A DNA stretch of 64,000 nucleotides from the NCBI RefSeq assembly GCF_905372115.1, contig NZ_CAJPNR010000003.1:1-64000 (forward strand). Direction: 5' to 3'. Within the stretch, counting starts at the first letter, position 1, and each line of letters opens with the position of its first letter. This DNA is from an uncultured Streptococcus sp. (GTDB taxonomy: Bacteria; Bacillota; Bacilli; Lactobacillales; Streptococcaceae). Of this stretch, positions 50,890-58,930 are shown in pieces. The notes below the pieces were generated by a model. It did not search any database. It had not been told where the DNA came from and saw nothing but the letters and a program-made list of their open reading frames with translations. Both the position numbers and the translations under genes were made by a program.

Positions 50890-50928
50890 TTGACAAATCT
50901 AAAACGCCCCTTATCAATCCTAGGATTG
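50890..50928 (+). promoter_or_regulatory. weak third promoter with 14-bp palindrome
   Basis: TTGACA (50890-50895), 16 bp, TATCAA (50912-50917). The perfect palindrome CAATCCTAGGATTG (50915-50928) overlaps the -10 and would suit a repressor. Confidence 0.45.
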
Positions 50929-51044
50929 TTTTAAGGACTGTTTGCTAGGTTTATCAAATGGAGATACTGCTCAAAGCATCTAACTTAAAACATTAAGTTT
51001 GGTTCTATTGGTAAATTTTCCATGTACTAGCCTAACTTAAAAAG

Positions 51045-51061
51045 CTTAAAGAAACCTTAAA
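51045..51061 (-). promoter_or_regulatory. CiaR-type direct repeat
   Basis: On the minus strand TTTAAG-GTTTC-TTTAAG fits the CiaR site TTTAAG-N5-TTTAAG exactly. A further CTTAAA lies at 51036-51041, and GCTTAAAG/CTTTAAGC (51044-51074) forms an inverted repeat around it. It is about 100 bp upstream of pilF. Confidence 0.6.
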
Positions 51062-51164
51062 GGAAGCTTTAAGCGAGGGAGATTTTTTTAAGAAAGCTGT
51101 TATCTAATAACGCATAGAAAGAATTGAAGGATTTTTACAAAAAAATCACAGACAGGAGAAACAA

Positions 51165-52847
51165 ATGGCACTAATCGCTATATTGGTTCAATTCAATCTG
51201 ATAACGGCAGCTCAAAAAGAAGAAATTCTTCAAGATATGCCACAATCAAACATGCAGTTAGAGAGATATCTAATCAGCAAGGGCTATGTGACAGAAGAAG
51301 ATATGCTGAAAGTTATGAGTTACTATTACCGTGTACCTCATGTCAATCTATCACAATTTGTGATAGAAAAGGAAGCTGTCGAGAAGGTTTCAGAAAAAGT
51401 TGCTAAACGTCATGGATTGATTCCGATCTCTTTCACAGATGGAGAAGAGGGAGAAGAACCCAAGTTAATAGTTGCGATGGCAGATCCAAGCAACTACATT
51501 GCCCTAGATGACGTTAAAATCGTCTCTAAGATGGCGGTAGAACCTTATGTAACTTTTCGGGATGATATTGAGAAGTATATCGATCAATACTATTCTAAAG
51601 GAGAAGAAGCCCAACAGGCAGCGACCGAAATCGAAGGTTTTAATGTGGATGAAGAGATCGTCGAAGAAGATCTCGAAATCAAAAACGCTCCGGTTGTACG
51701 TTTGATTGACTCGATTATCAGTCAGGCAATCAAGACGCGGACCAGCGATATCCATATTGAACCCTTTGAAAAAGTTGTTCGTGTTCGTTTTCGGGTTGAC
51801 GGGACCTTGGTGGAAAACATGCAGTTGAAAGCCAATGCTCACTCAGCCATTGCGACACGGATTAAGATCATGAGTGGTCTGGACATTGCTGAGCGGCGGA
51901 TTCCTCAGGATGGACGGATTGAAACAACCATCGACGGCAAGGAAGTCGATATGCGGGTTTCAGTCTTGCCTACTGTATTCGGTGAAAAAATCGTTATTCG
52001 GATTTTGAGCCGGAATGCAACTCTCCTCAGTAAAGAGGAGCTGGGATTCTCGCCAACCAATGAGAAACTTTTTGAAGAGATTCTCAAGGCGCCAGAAGGC
52101 ATCATCTTGCTGACTGGTCCTACAGGAAGCGGAAAGACAACCACTCTCTACACAGCGCTCCGTGAGCTCAATGATGTAGGAAAAAATATCATCACTGTTG
52201 AAGATCCGGTTGAGTACCGATTGGAAGGGGTCAACCAAGTTCAGGTAAATAACAAAGCTGGACTGACCTTCGCGAGTGGTTTGAGAAGTATCCTGCGTCA
52301 GGACCCGGACATCGTTCTTTTGGGGGAGATTCGGGACGAAGAGACAGCTAGTATCGCGGTTCGGGCCGCTATCACTGGTCACGTCGTTCTCTCGACTATC
52401 CACACCAATGACACAGCTAGTACAGTCAACCGTTTGGTCGATATGGGCATCAAGCCTTATCTGGTCTCAACGGCGACTGTCGGGATTATCGCACAGCGCT
52501 TGATTAAGCGCATCTGTCCTAAGTGTAAGACTGAATATACTGTAGAAACAAATGAACATGCAGGTATCGGTATTCACAAGGGAGACACCTTGTATCGCGG
52601 ACGCGGCTGCAACTACTGCAGCGGTACGGGATACTATGGACGTATAGCTATCCACGAAATCATGGCAGTGACAAGGGAGATTAAATCACTAATTAATGAT
52701 GGTGGAACAACAGCACAGCTTCGAGTAGAAGCTAAGAAAAATGGTATGCGAGACTTGGCGGAGGAGGCCATTGATATCGCAAAACAGGGGACTACAACGA
52801 TTGAAGAAGCAATGAAGATTGCCTTCAGTCTAGAAGGGGAAGTTTAG
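51165..52847 (+). CDS. pilF: type IV pilus extension ATPase (PilF/PilB)
   Basis: 560 aa. N-terminal MshEN-like domain (about 1-140), linker, then the secretion ATPase core: Walker A GPTGSGKTT (318-326), Asp box GEIRDEETA, His box HVVLSTIHTND. The zinc tetracysteine is C451, C454, C482 and C485. It hydrolyses ATP to assemble pilins. The neisserial name PilF is used for S. sanguinis (PilB elsewhere). First gene of the pil operon. Confidence 0.96.
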   Translation: MALIAILVQFNLITAAQKEEILQDMPQSNMQLERYLISKGYVTEEDMLKVMSYYYRVPHVNLSQFVIEKEAVEKVSEKVAKRHGLIPISFTDGEEGEEPKLIVAMADPSNYIALDDVKIVSKMAVEPYVTFRDDIEKYIDQYYSKGEEAQQAATEIEGFNVDEEIVEEDLEIKNAPVVRLIDSIISQAIKTRTSDIHIEPFEKVVRVRFRVDGTLVENMQLKANAHSAIATRIKIMSGLDIAERRIPQDGRIETTIDGKEVDMRVSVLPTVFGEKIVIRILSRNATLLSKEELGFSPTNEKLFEEILKAPEGIILLTGPTGSGKTTTLYTALRELNDVGKNIITVEDPVEYRLEGVNQVQVNNKAGLTFASGLRSILRQDPDIVLLGEIRDEETASIAVRAAITGHVVLSTIHTNDTASTVNRLVDMGIKPYLVSTATVGIIAQRLIKRICPKCKTEYTVETNEHAGIGIHKGDTLYRGRGCNYCSGTGYYGRIAIHEIMAVTREIKSLINDGGTTAQLRVEAKKNGMRDLAEEAIDIAKQGTTTIEEAMKIAFSLEGEV

Positions 52848-52848
52848 G

Positions 52849-53913
52849 ATGAATTTGGATGAGTTAATTAAGCAGGCGATTGAAGCGGGTGCATCAGATA
52901 TCCACTTCACGGTTGGCGCTGAGCCAACTATGCGTCTGCACGGGAGGTTAACACAACTCAACAATACAATTTTGACCAACGAAGACACGGTTCGCTTCAC
53001 CAAGCATATTTTAAATGAGAAGCAGATTGCTCATCTTTTAGAAGTCGGTGAAGTGGACTGTGCCTACGAGGTCGACAATGGCTATCGCTTGCGGGTCAAT
53101 ATCTTTAAGCAGAAAAACAACTGCGGGATTGCCTTGCGGGTCATTCCCAAGGATATTCCATCTATGGAATCTCTGGGATTGCCACCAGTTATCAAAAAGC
53201 TAGCTGAGAAACGCCGGGGGCTGATATTGGTTACCGGACCAACAGGAAGCGGAAAGTCAACGACCCTGGCAACCATGATCAACTACATGAACAGCTTGCG
53301 GGACGAGCACATCATCACGATTGAAGATCCGATCGAGTACATGCACACGCATAATAAGTGCTTGGTCAACCAGCGTGAGCTGGGAGCGGATACGCAGAGC
53401 TTCGGCAATGCCCTCCGCGGTGCACTTCGTCAGGACCCGGATGTCATCCTAGTCGGTGAGATGCGGGATAAGGAAACGATTGAAATCGCCCTGCGTGCGG
53501 CGGAAACAGGTCACTTAGTCCTGTCAACTCTCCACACGGTCGGTGCCGTAAACACCATGGACCGGATTATCGACGTATTTCCAGCCGAGCAGCAGGAGCA
53601 AATCCGCGTACAGCTTTCAGCCGTTATGGAAGGGGTTGTATCGCAGCAGCTTATGCGTACAGCGACCGGCAAGGGTCGTGTGGCTGCCTTTGAAATCATG
53701 CTGGGAACACCCGCTATTCGCAACCTCATTCGCGAAGGGAAGACCCACCAGCTGCTGACGCCAATCCAAACGGGGGCTCAGCTAGGCATGATTACCATGG
53801 ATACTTCGCTCATGGGACTCTACCGTCGCAATGTCATCGATCAAAGAACGCTACTGTCTTACTCAGTAGACCGCGCTCAAGTTGAAAAATCCCTAGGAAT
53901 AGTGGGGTACTAG
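52849..53913 (+). CDS. pilT: type IV pilus retraction ATPase PilT
   Basis: 354 aa. Walker A GPTGSGKST (130-138), Asp box GEMRDKETIE, and the PilT-specific AIRNLIREGKTHQ motif, which separates retraction from extension motors. It lacks the zinc tetracysteine. It depolymerises pili and powers twitching. It starts 1 bp after the pilF stop. Confidence 0.97.
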   Translation: MNLDELIKQAIEAGASDIHFTVGAEPTMRLHGRLTQLNNTILTNEDTVRFTKHILNEKQIAHLLEVGEVDCAYEVDNGYRLRVNIFKQKNNCGIALRVIPKDIPSMESLGLPPVIKKLAEKRRGLILVTGPTGSGKSTTLATMINYMNSLRDEHIITIEDPIEYMHTHNKCLVNQRELGADTQSFGNALRGALRQDPDVILVGEMRDKETIEIALRAAETGHLVLSTLHTVGAVNTMDRIIDVFPAEQQEQIRVQLSAVMEGVVSQQLMRTATGKGRVAAFEIMLGTPAIRNLIREGKTHQLLTPIQTGAQLGMITMDTSLMGLYRRNVIDQRTLLSYSVDRAQVEKSLGIVGY

Positions 53914-53916
53914 AGC

Positions 53917-55143
53917 ATGACAGTATATGTTTGTAAATACTTAGACACTAGGCAAGGAGTCGTCACACTAGAGGTAGATGCTCCTAACCGGACTGACGCA
54001 GTCAACCGGATCCGTCTCAAAGGTAAGCCAATCAGTGTCGAAGAAAAGGTCATGGGTTCTAAGGAGATTGTCCTTTTCCAAAGCAAGAAGATCAAGCTCA
54101 AGGACATATCGCTCTTCTGTAAGCAGATGTCAGTTATGCTGGAGTCAGGGATTCCCCTCAATAATGCAGTGGATATCCTAGAGCAACAGGCTACTTCAAA
54201 GAATCTCAAGTCCAGCCTTAAAATCGTCAGCAAGAGCCTAAAAGAAGGTAGTCAGCTGTCCAAGGCCATGCTAGATCAGGAAGGGATGTTTCCCGATCTC
54301 CTGATCCGTATGGTACAGGCTGGTGAAAAGACTGGTAAGCTAGACGAGGTACTGGAAAAGATGTCTGAGCACTATAACAAAGAGCTCAAGACCAGCCGCC
54401 AGATTCGCGGAGCTATGATCTATCCTGCAGTCCTAGCCTTTCTGGCTGTGGCGGCAGTCCTAGCCTTGCTCTATGTCGTTATCCCAAGCTTCTCAGGAAT
54501 CTTTGAGCAGAGTGGGATGGCCATGCCGCTGCCAACGCGTATCGTCCTAGCAGCTAGTAACTTTGTCCGCTCTTACTGGTATATCCTCTTCGGTGTGACA
54601 GGGATTCTAGTCTTCCTCTTCCTGCGCTATCGCAGCACAGAGGCAGGACGCTACCAGCTGGACCGCCTTAAGCTTTGGCTGCCGGTCATCAAGGGGCCGA
54701 TGCAGAAGATTGTCACTGCTCGCTTTGCCAGTACCTTGGCTATCCTGACCAGCGCAGGTATCCCTTTGGTCGAGGCCATTGAGTCTGCTGCTGCAACGAC
54801 CAACAACGCTGTCGTCATTGAAAAGATGAAGATCGCTAATGAAGGTCTGCAAAAAGGGGAACGTCTGACAGGGATGATTACCGCAACCGGTCTCTTCCCC
54901 CCTATGATGCTCTCGATGGTCAAGATTGGTGAGGAGTCCGGGTCTCTGGAGTCCATGCTGGTCAAGACATCCGATTATTATGAAGAAGAGCTTGAAACAG
55001 CTATTAAGCAACTGCTCTCACTCTTGGAGCCAGCCATGATCATCGTCATGGGGGTTATCATCGGAGGTATCGTTGCCTCTGTCATGCTGCCAATGTTTGA
55101 GCTTGCTCACGCTGTGGATGCAGGATCTGGAGCTGACCAGTAG
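53917..55143 (+). CDS. pilG: type IV pilus platform protein (PilG/PilC)
   Basis: 408 aa, normal for the family. Two cytoplasmic T2SSF domains (about 65-190 and 265-390, e.g. ISLFCKQMSVMLESGIPL) and three membrane spans (near 168-190, 218-238 and 372-392). It is the membrane hub that the ATPases act on. The neisserial name PilG equals PilC elsewhere. It begins 3 bp after pilT. Confidence 0.95.
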   Translation: MTVYVCKYLDTRQGVVTLEVDAPNRTDAVNRIRLKGKPISVEEKVMGSKEIVLFQSKKIKLKDISLFCKQMSVMLESGIPLNNAVDILEQQATSKNLKSSLKIVSKSLKEGSQLSKAMLDQEGMFPDLLIRMVQAGEKTGKLDEVLEKMSEHYNKELKTSRQIRGAMIYPAVLAFLAVAAVLALLYVVIPSFSGIFEQSGMAMPLPTRIVLAASNFVRSYWYILFGVTGILVFLFLRYRSTEAGRYQLDRLKLWLPVIKGPMQKIVTARFASTLAILTSAGIPLVEAIESAAATTNNAVVIEKMKIANEGLQKGERLTGMITATGLFPPMMLSMVKIGEESGSLESMLVKTSDYYEEELETAIKQLLSLLEPAMIIVMGVIIGGIVASVMLPMFELAHAVDAGSGADQ

Positions 55144-55172
55144 GAAGGCGCTTCAGAAAAGTTTAGGAGATA

Positions 55173-55270
55173 GCAGGGCAACTGCTCTGCACAAAAAGTT
55201 AGGAAATCGTTCTGATGCTGGGAGTTTGTAGGGTCTCCCAGCTAGGAACAAAACAAATGCCCCTGTGGGC
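55173..55270 (+). ncRNA. three leader hairpins before pilE1
   Basis: GCAGGGCA/TGCTCTGC (55173-55190), GCTGGGAG/CTCCCAGC (55217-55242) and GCCC/GGGC (55259-55270) fold in series in the 168-bp pilG-pilE1 gap. None has a T tract. They may mark mRNA processing or protect a stable pilin transcript. Confidence 0.6.
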
Positions 55271-55311
55271 GAAAATAGTAAAAATTGTGAAAAAATAGGA
55301 GATCTATTCAA

Positions 55312-55773
55312 ATGTTAAACAAATTGCAAAAATTCCGTCAGGATTTGAAGAAAAAAGGTAAAGGTTTTACCTTGGTTGAGTTGATCGTGGTAATTATCAT
55401 TATCGCTATCATTGCAGCTGTAGCGATTCCAGCTATCACTTCTTTCCAAGACAACGCTCGTAAGAGCCGTATCCAGTCTGAACACCGTGAATTGGTATCA
55501 GCTATCCAGTCTTATATCGGAGCACAAGATGATCCATCAGATGTTAAGGATATTACCATTGAAAAACTGGCGCCATACATTTCTAAAAATTCCGCTAAAA
55601 AAGATGCCTCTACCATTGTAGAAAGCTTAGCTAAGAATGGTGAGAATACAGCCCATGTTATTTCTGGCAATAAGCTGACTTCAACCTTTATCCCATCTGG
55701 TAAAACTGCTAGTGATACTGGAGCTAAAACTTGGGAATACGACTGGACATCAGCTGGTGTGAATTCTAACTAG
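55312..55773 (+). CDS. pilE1: type IV major pilin, copy 1
   Basis: 153 aa prepilin. An 18-residue class III leader ends in Gly18, followed by FTLVELIVVI with Glu at mature position 5, for cleavage and methylation by a PilD-type peptidase. The hydrophobic alpha1-N helix is followed by a soluble C-domain. The first 110 residues equal those of copy 3; the C-terminal 43 differ. It is preceded by leader hairpins and AGGAGA. Likely one of two or more major pilins in a heteropolymeric pilus. Confidence 0.95.
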   Translation: MLNKLQKFRQDLKKKGKGFTLVELIVVIIIIAIIAAVAIPAITSFQDNARKSRIQSEHRELVSAIQSYIGAQDDPSDVKDITIEKLAPYISKNSAKKDASTIVESLAKNGENTAHVISGNKLTSTFIPSGKTASDTGAKTWEYDWTSAGVNSN

Positions 55774-55792
55774 GGATAACATGTCTAGTTAG
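55766..55792 (+). ncRNA. hairpin after pilE1
   Basis: CTAACTAG/CTAGTTAG stem spanning the pilE1 stop, extended by AATT pairs across a bulge. No T run. A weak read-through or mRNA-end element. Confidence 0.5.
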
Positions 55793-55917
55793 GCAATTTC
55801 AGAAAGTGGCAATACTTATCAAATCATCTAAGAAAAGATGAATTAAAACCCTACATTTGAGAGATATTTAAAAAAGGTTGCTCAGCAGCCCTTGTGAAAA
55901 AGAATTAGGAGAAGTTA

Positions 55918-56373
55918 GTGCTCAACAAATTGCAAAAATTTCGTCATAATTTTAAAAAAAGCAAAGGTTTTACCTTGGTTGAGTTGATTGTGGTCATCAT
56001 CATTATCGCGATTATCACAGCTGTAGCGGTTCCGGCTCTCACTTCCTTCCAAGATAACGCTCGTAAGAGCCGTATCCAATCAGAGCACCGTGAGTTGGCA
56101 ACTGCTATTCAGTCTTATATCGGATCGCAGGATGAACCAGAAACTGTAACATCAATTACAATGGAACAACTGGCACCCTATATTTCTAAAAATTCCAAGG
56201 GAGATTCAACTAAAATTATGGATGCCCTTGCTAAAAATGATAAAGAGCCGGCTCATAAAATTGATGGGACAACCTTGGTTTCGACCTTCCACCCCTCAGG
56301 AGCAGGAACTGATAAAACCAAGGACAAAACTTGGCTTTACGATTGGAGATATAGTAGTTCAAATACCAACTAA
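55918..56373 (+). CDS. pilE2: type IV major pilin, copy 2
   Basis: 151 aa, GTG start with TTAGGAGA upstream. A 17-residue leader ends in Gly17, then FTLVELIVVI with Glu5. It is about 60-65 % like the other two copies by eye, close in the N-terminal helix and divergent in the soluble domain. The GTG start may lower its yield relative to its neighbours. Confidence 0.94.
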   Translation: MLNKLQKFRHNFKKSKGFTLVELIVVIIIIAIITAVAVPALTSFQDNARKSRIQSEHRELATAIQSYIGSQDEPETVTSITMEQLAPYISKNSKGDSTKIMDALAKNDKEPAHKIDGTTLVSTFHPSGAGTDKTKDKTWLYDWRYSSSNTN

Positions 56374-56446
56374 TTAAATGTAATTTAAAAGTTAAGCTGA
56401 TATTCAGTGAATAATAAAGATAAAAAGAAAATAGGAGAATATTTAA

Positions 56447-56905
56447 ATGTTAAACAAATTGCAAAAATTCCGTCAGGACTTGAAGAAAAAAGGTAAAGGT
56501 TTTACCTTGGTTGAGTTGATTGTGGTAATTATCATTATCGCTATCATTGCAGCTGTGGCTATCCCAGCTATCACTTCCTTCCAAGATAATGCTCGTAAGA
56601 GCCGTATCCAGTCTGAACACCGTGAGCTGGTATCAGCAATCCAGTCTTATATCGGAGCTCAGGATGACCCATCAGACGTTAAGGATATTACCATTGAAAA
56701 ACTGGCGCCATACATTTCTAAAAATTCCGCTAAAAAAGATGCCTCTACCATTGTAGAAAGCTTAGCTAAGAATGGTACTGCATCTGCCCATGAGATTAAA
56801 GGAACAGAGCTAATTTCTACCTTCAAGCCATCAGGTGCTAAGGATGCTTCAAAAGATAAAGTATGGAAGTATGACTGGTCATCAGCTGGTGTAAATGCTA
56901 ACTAG
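56447..56905 (+). CDS. type IV major pilin, copy 3 (pilE1 duplicate)
   Basis: 152 aa. Residues 1-110 equal those of pilE1; the rest differs apart from a shared tail pattern (YDW-T/S-SAGVN). The 99 bp for residues 78-110 are identical in DNA, while upstream codons differ silently, pointing to local gene conversion. AGGAGA upstream. Confidence 0.94.
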   Translation: MLNKLQKFRQDLKKKGKGFTLVELIVVIIIIAIIAAVAIPAITSFQDNARKSRIQSEHRELVSAIQSYIGAQDDPSDVKDITIEKLAPYISKNSAKKDASTIVESLAKNGTASAHEIKGTELISTFKPSGAKDASKDKVWKYDWSSAGVNAN

Positions 56906-56920
56906 AGATAGGTTCTCTAC

Positions 56921-56988
56921 TCCGACTGCTTCGGCAGTCGGATATTACCAAAGTAGTTGTCAGATTGTGACAACTATTTTGGCAATAT
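56921..56988 (+). ncRNA. tandem strong hairpins between major and minor pilin genes
   Basis: Hairpin 1: perfect 9-bp stem TCCGACTGC/GCAGTCGGA with a TTCG tetraloop (56921-56942). Hairpin 2: 15-bp stem (one wobble) plus 5 more pairs past one mismatch, 5-nt loop (56942-56988). No T run follows, so attenuation or 3'-end protection of pilin mRNA is more likely than full termination. Confidence 0.75.
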
Positions 56989-57018
56989 CAAAAGTAGAAG
57001 TATTAGGAGAGTAATAAA

Positions 57019-57507
57019 ATGAAAGGGAAAAAAAGACAGGGTTCAACCTTGCCCATGGTCATTGTAACCATTGTGATTCTGGTTGCTATGATTGGGATTT
57101 TAGCTTCTATCGTGGATACGGGGCAGACACAGACTCAGCGTATGTATAGCTATCTCAAAGCTAAATATGTGGCAACATCTGGTTCGCAGTTGGCTTTGGG
57201 AGCTTATTTTGAGCCTCAAAACGGAAATCCCTCATCGCTCAATACAGAGTTTAGAAATCGAGCTGAAGGTCGGTCGCGTTCAACTGAACCTATTACTGCA
57301 ACCCATACTTTCAAGGATGGAGGCGTAGCTGAGATTGAAATGACAGGGAAGTTTGATGGAAATGGTTCCGAAAATTACAATGTCACCATTAAATCTAAGT
57401 CTAAATTACCTGGTAGCAGTGATTATTATGAACATGTTGTCATTTTTAACTGGTCAACCAGCGGTATTCGCTCAGAAGAAGGTCACTTGGTTTCGGCTCA
57501 GAAATGA
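57019..57507 (+). CDS. pilA: type IV minor pilin PilA-like
   Basis: 162 aa; AGGAGAG upstream. The N-terminus KKRQG followed by STLPMVIVTIVILVAMIG looks like a class III leader with Gly at -1, but position 5 is Met, not Glu. The following ATSGSQLALGAY segment resembles PilX/PilK-type minor pilins. It may cap or initiate the pilus. The lack of Glu5 fits a tip minor pilin such as GspK. Naming follows S. sanguinis gene order. Confidence 0.82.
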   Translation: MKGKKRQGSTLPMVIVTIVILVAMIGILASIVDTGQTQTQRMYSYLKAKYVATSGSQLALGAYFEPQNGNPSSLNTEFRNRAEGRSRSTEPITATHTFKDGGVAEIEMTGKFDGNGSENYNVTIKSKSKLPGSSDYYEHVVIFNWSTSGIRSEEGHLVSAQK

Positions 57508-57523
57508 AAAATAGGTAGGAAAG

Positions 57524-58918
57524 ATGAAACAATTACGCAAAGGGTTTACCCTAGTCGAGATGATTATGGCCATTATGCTCATGAGCATGATAGCGGTAAT
57601 TATCGGTATTATATTTAATACTATGTTTTCCAGTCGGGAGTTAATAGAACGTGAAGCTAGTATTCAGGCAGAAATGAGAACTTCTATGCAGTATGTTGAC
57701 CGAACCATTGGAAAAGCTACTTCGGTCTTTATCCTGGATGATAGTAAGTTTAAAGGAAATAAAGAAGGCCTGACTAAAGAATGGAGCTATATCGGTCTTT
57801 CATCTGATGGTAAAAAAGTTCTTAATTATGTTTGGGATAAAAGCAAACAAGACTGGAAGGTCAGTGAGTTAGGAACTAAATCCCTTTATAATATTAAGTT
57901 GGACTTGGAGTTTAAGACTGAAGGTAGCTATCAGGATAACCGCTTGATTAGCTATAATCTGACAGGGAAATATCCTGATACTAACAATAAGTTGTCTATT
58001 GATACAGCTATATCAGCTCTTAATACTAAGCAGGTCTTCTCTAAAGTTGCTAAAGGCAAGAAAGGAATTGCCTTAGCCTATCGGAACGATCCTATTGAGG
58101 GACAGATGAATGTAGCTATTTCTTTTGTTTTTGACAAATCTGGCTCCATGTCTTGGGATTTGAACGGTAATAATACTAACTATTGGGGCCCTAAAAGCCG
58201 GATGAGTATTTTGAAGGACAAAGCCACAATCATGATGAGAGATTTAAAAGATATTGGGAATGTCAGTGTTAATCTAGTTTCTTTTTCAATATTGGGTTCT
58301 TATGTTCAGAAAGACTTTTCTGAGCTAGACAAGGGGACAACAACTATAGAAGCAAGCATTAACGCTTTACAGACAGGTGGTGTAACTAATCCAGGGGATG
58401 GTCTACGCTATGGTATGATGAGTCTACAAAATCATTCTGCACAGCTTAAATACGTTGTTTTGTTGACAGATGGAATCCCTAATGCTTATACTGTGGACAC
58501 TAATGATACATCTTGGCGTAATCGAAATGTCCAACCCTACTATAATCGTTGGAGAGAAACAGTTGGGGAATTAGTAACCTTTAATAATGGTCCTTATGAT
58601 GTAACGACAAATCTAACAACAGATCAAAATCGTGTTTCTTATGACTCTTATTCTAATGAAGCACTACGGAAAAAGGCTATTGAATATGCAGGGAAAGTTT
58701 CTCAGACCTTTGGTGCAGGAGTTAAGCGTGTCAATGTTATCGGTTTTTCTGGAGTGCCATCTGAGATTGCTTATGGTGAGGATTTAACGAGAAGTATAGG
58801 AAGCGGAGGCATGGAAGCTAAGTATGTACCTGCTGCTGATGAGGCAGCCTTGCAGCAGACCTTCTCTGATATTAAGAAGCAGATTCAGCAGGATCTTTGG
58901 TTTGTATCAGGACCATAG
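57524..58918 (+). CDS. pilB: modular pilin with vWA adhesin domain (PilB)
   Basis: 464 aa. A 7-residue leader ends KG, followed by FTLVEMIMAIM with Glu5. Pilin module to about residue 190, then a von Willebrand factor A domain: MIDAS DKSGS (204-208), TNPGDGLRYG and LLTDGIPNAYT. Such vWA modules bind host proteins such as fibronectin and fibrinogen through a metal ion. It is a large tip-borne adhesin in S. sanguinis pili. Confidence 0.93.
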   Translation: MKQLRKGFTLVEMIMAIMLMSMIAVIIGIIFNTMFSSRELIEREASIQAEMRTSMQYVDRTIGKATSVFILDDSKFKGNKEGLTKEWSYIGLSSDGKKVLNYVWDKSKQDWKVSELGTKSLYNIKLDLEFKTEGSYQDNRLISYNLTGKYPDTNNKLSIDTAISALNTKQVFSKVAKGKKGIALAYRNDPIEGQMNVAISFVFDKSGSMSWDLNGNNTNYWGPKSRMSILKDKATIMMRDLKDIGNVSVNLVSFSILGSYVQKDFSELDKGTTTIEASINALQTGGVTNPGDGLRYGMMSLQNHSAQLKYVVLLTDGIPNAYTVDTNDTSWRNRNVQPYYNRWRETVGELVTFNNGPYDVTTNLTTDQNRVSYDSYSNEALRKKAIEYAGKVSQTFGAGVKRVNVIGFSGVPSEIAYGEDLTRSIGSGGMEAKYVPAADEAALQQTFSDIKKQIQQDLWFVSGP

Positions 58919-58930
58919 AAAGGACAAAAG

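Larger units (their letters stand above)
50094..51164. other. 1.07-kb non-coding leader region of the type IV pilus locus
   Basis: No convincing gene; an 89-codon minus-strand frame at 50299-50568 lacks a ribosome binding site and lies across a promoter and hairpins. Contents, left to right: CodY-like box (50168), promoter P1, a hairpin-rich stretch ending in T7, promoter P2, two strong hairpins, a third weak promoter with a 14-bp palindrome, a 7-bp-arm hairpin (50982-50999), a CiaR-type repeat and the pilF ribosome binding site AGGAGA (51154). Confidence 0.75.
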
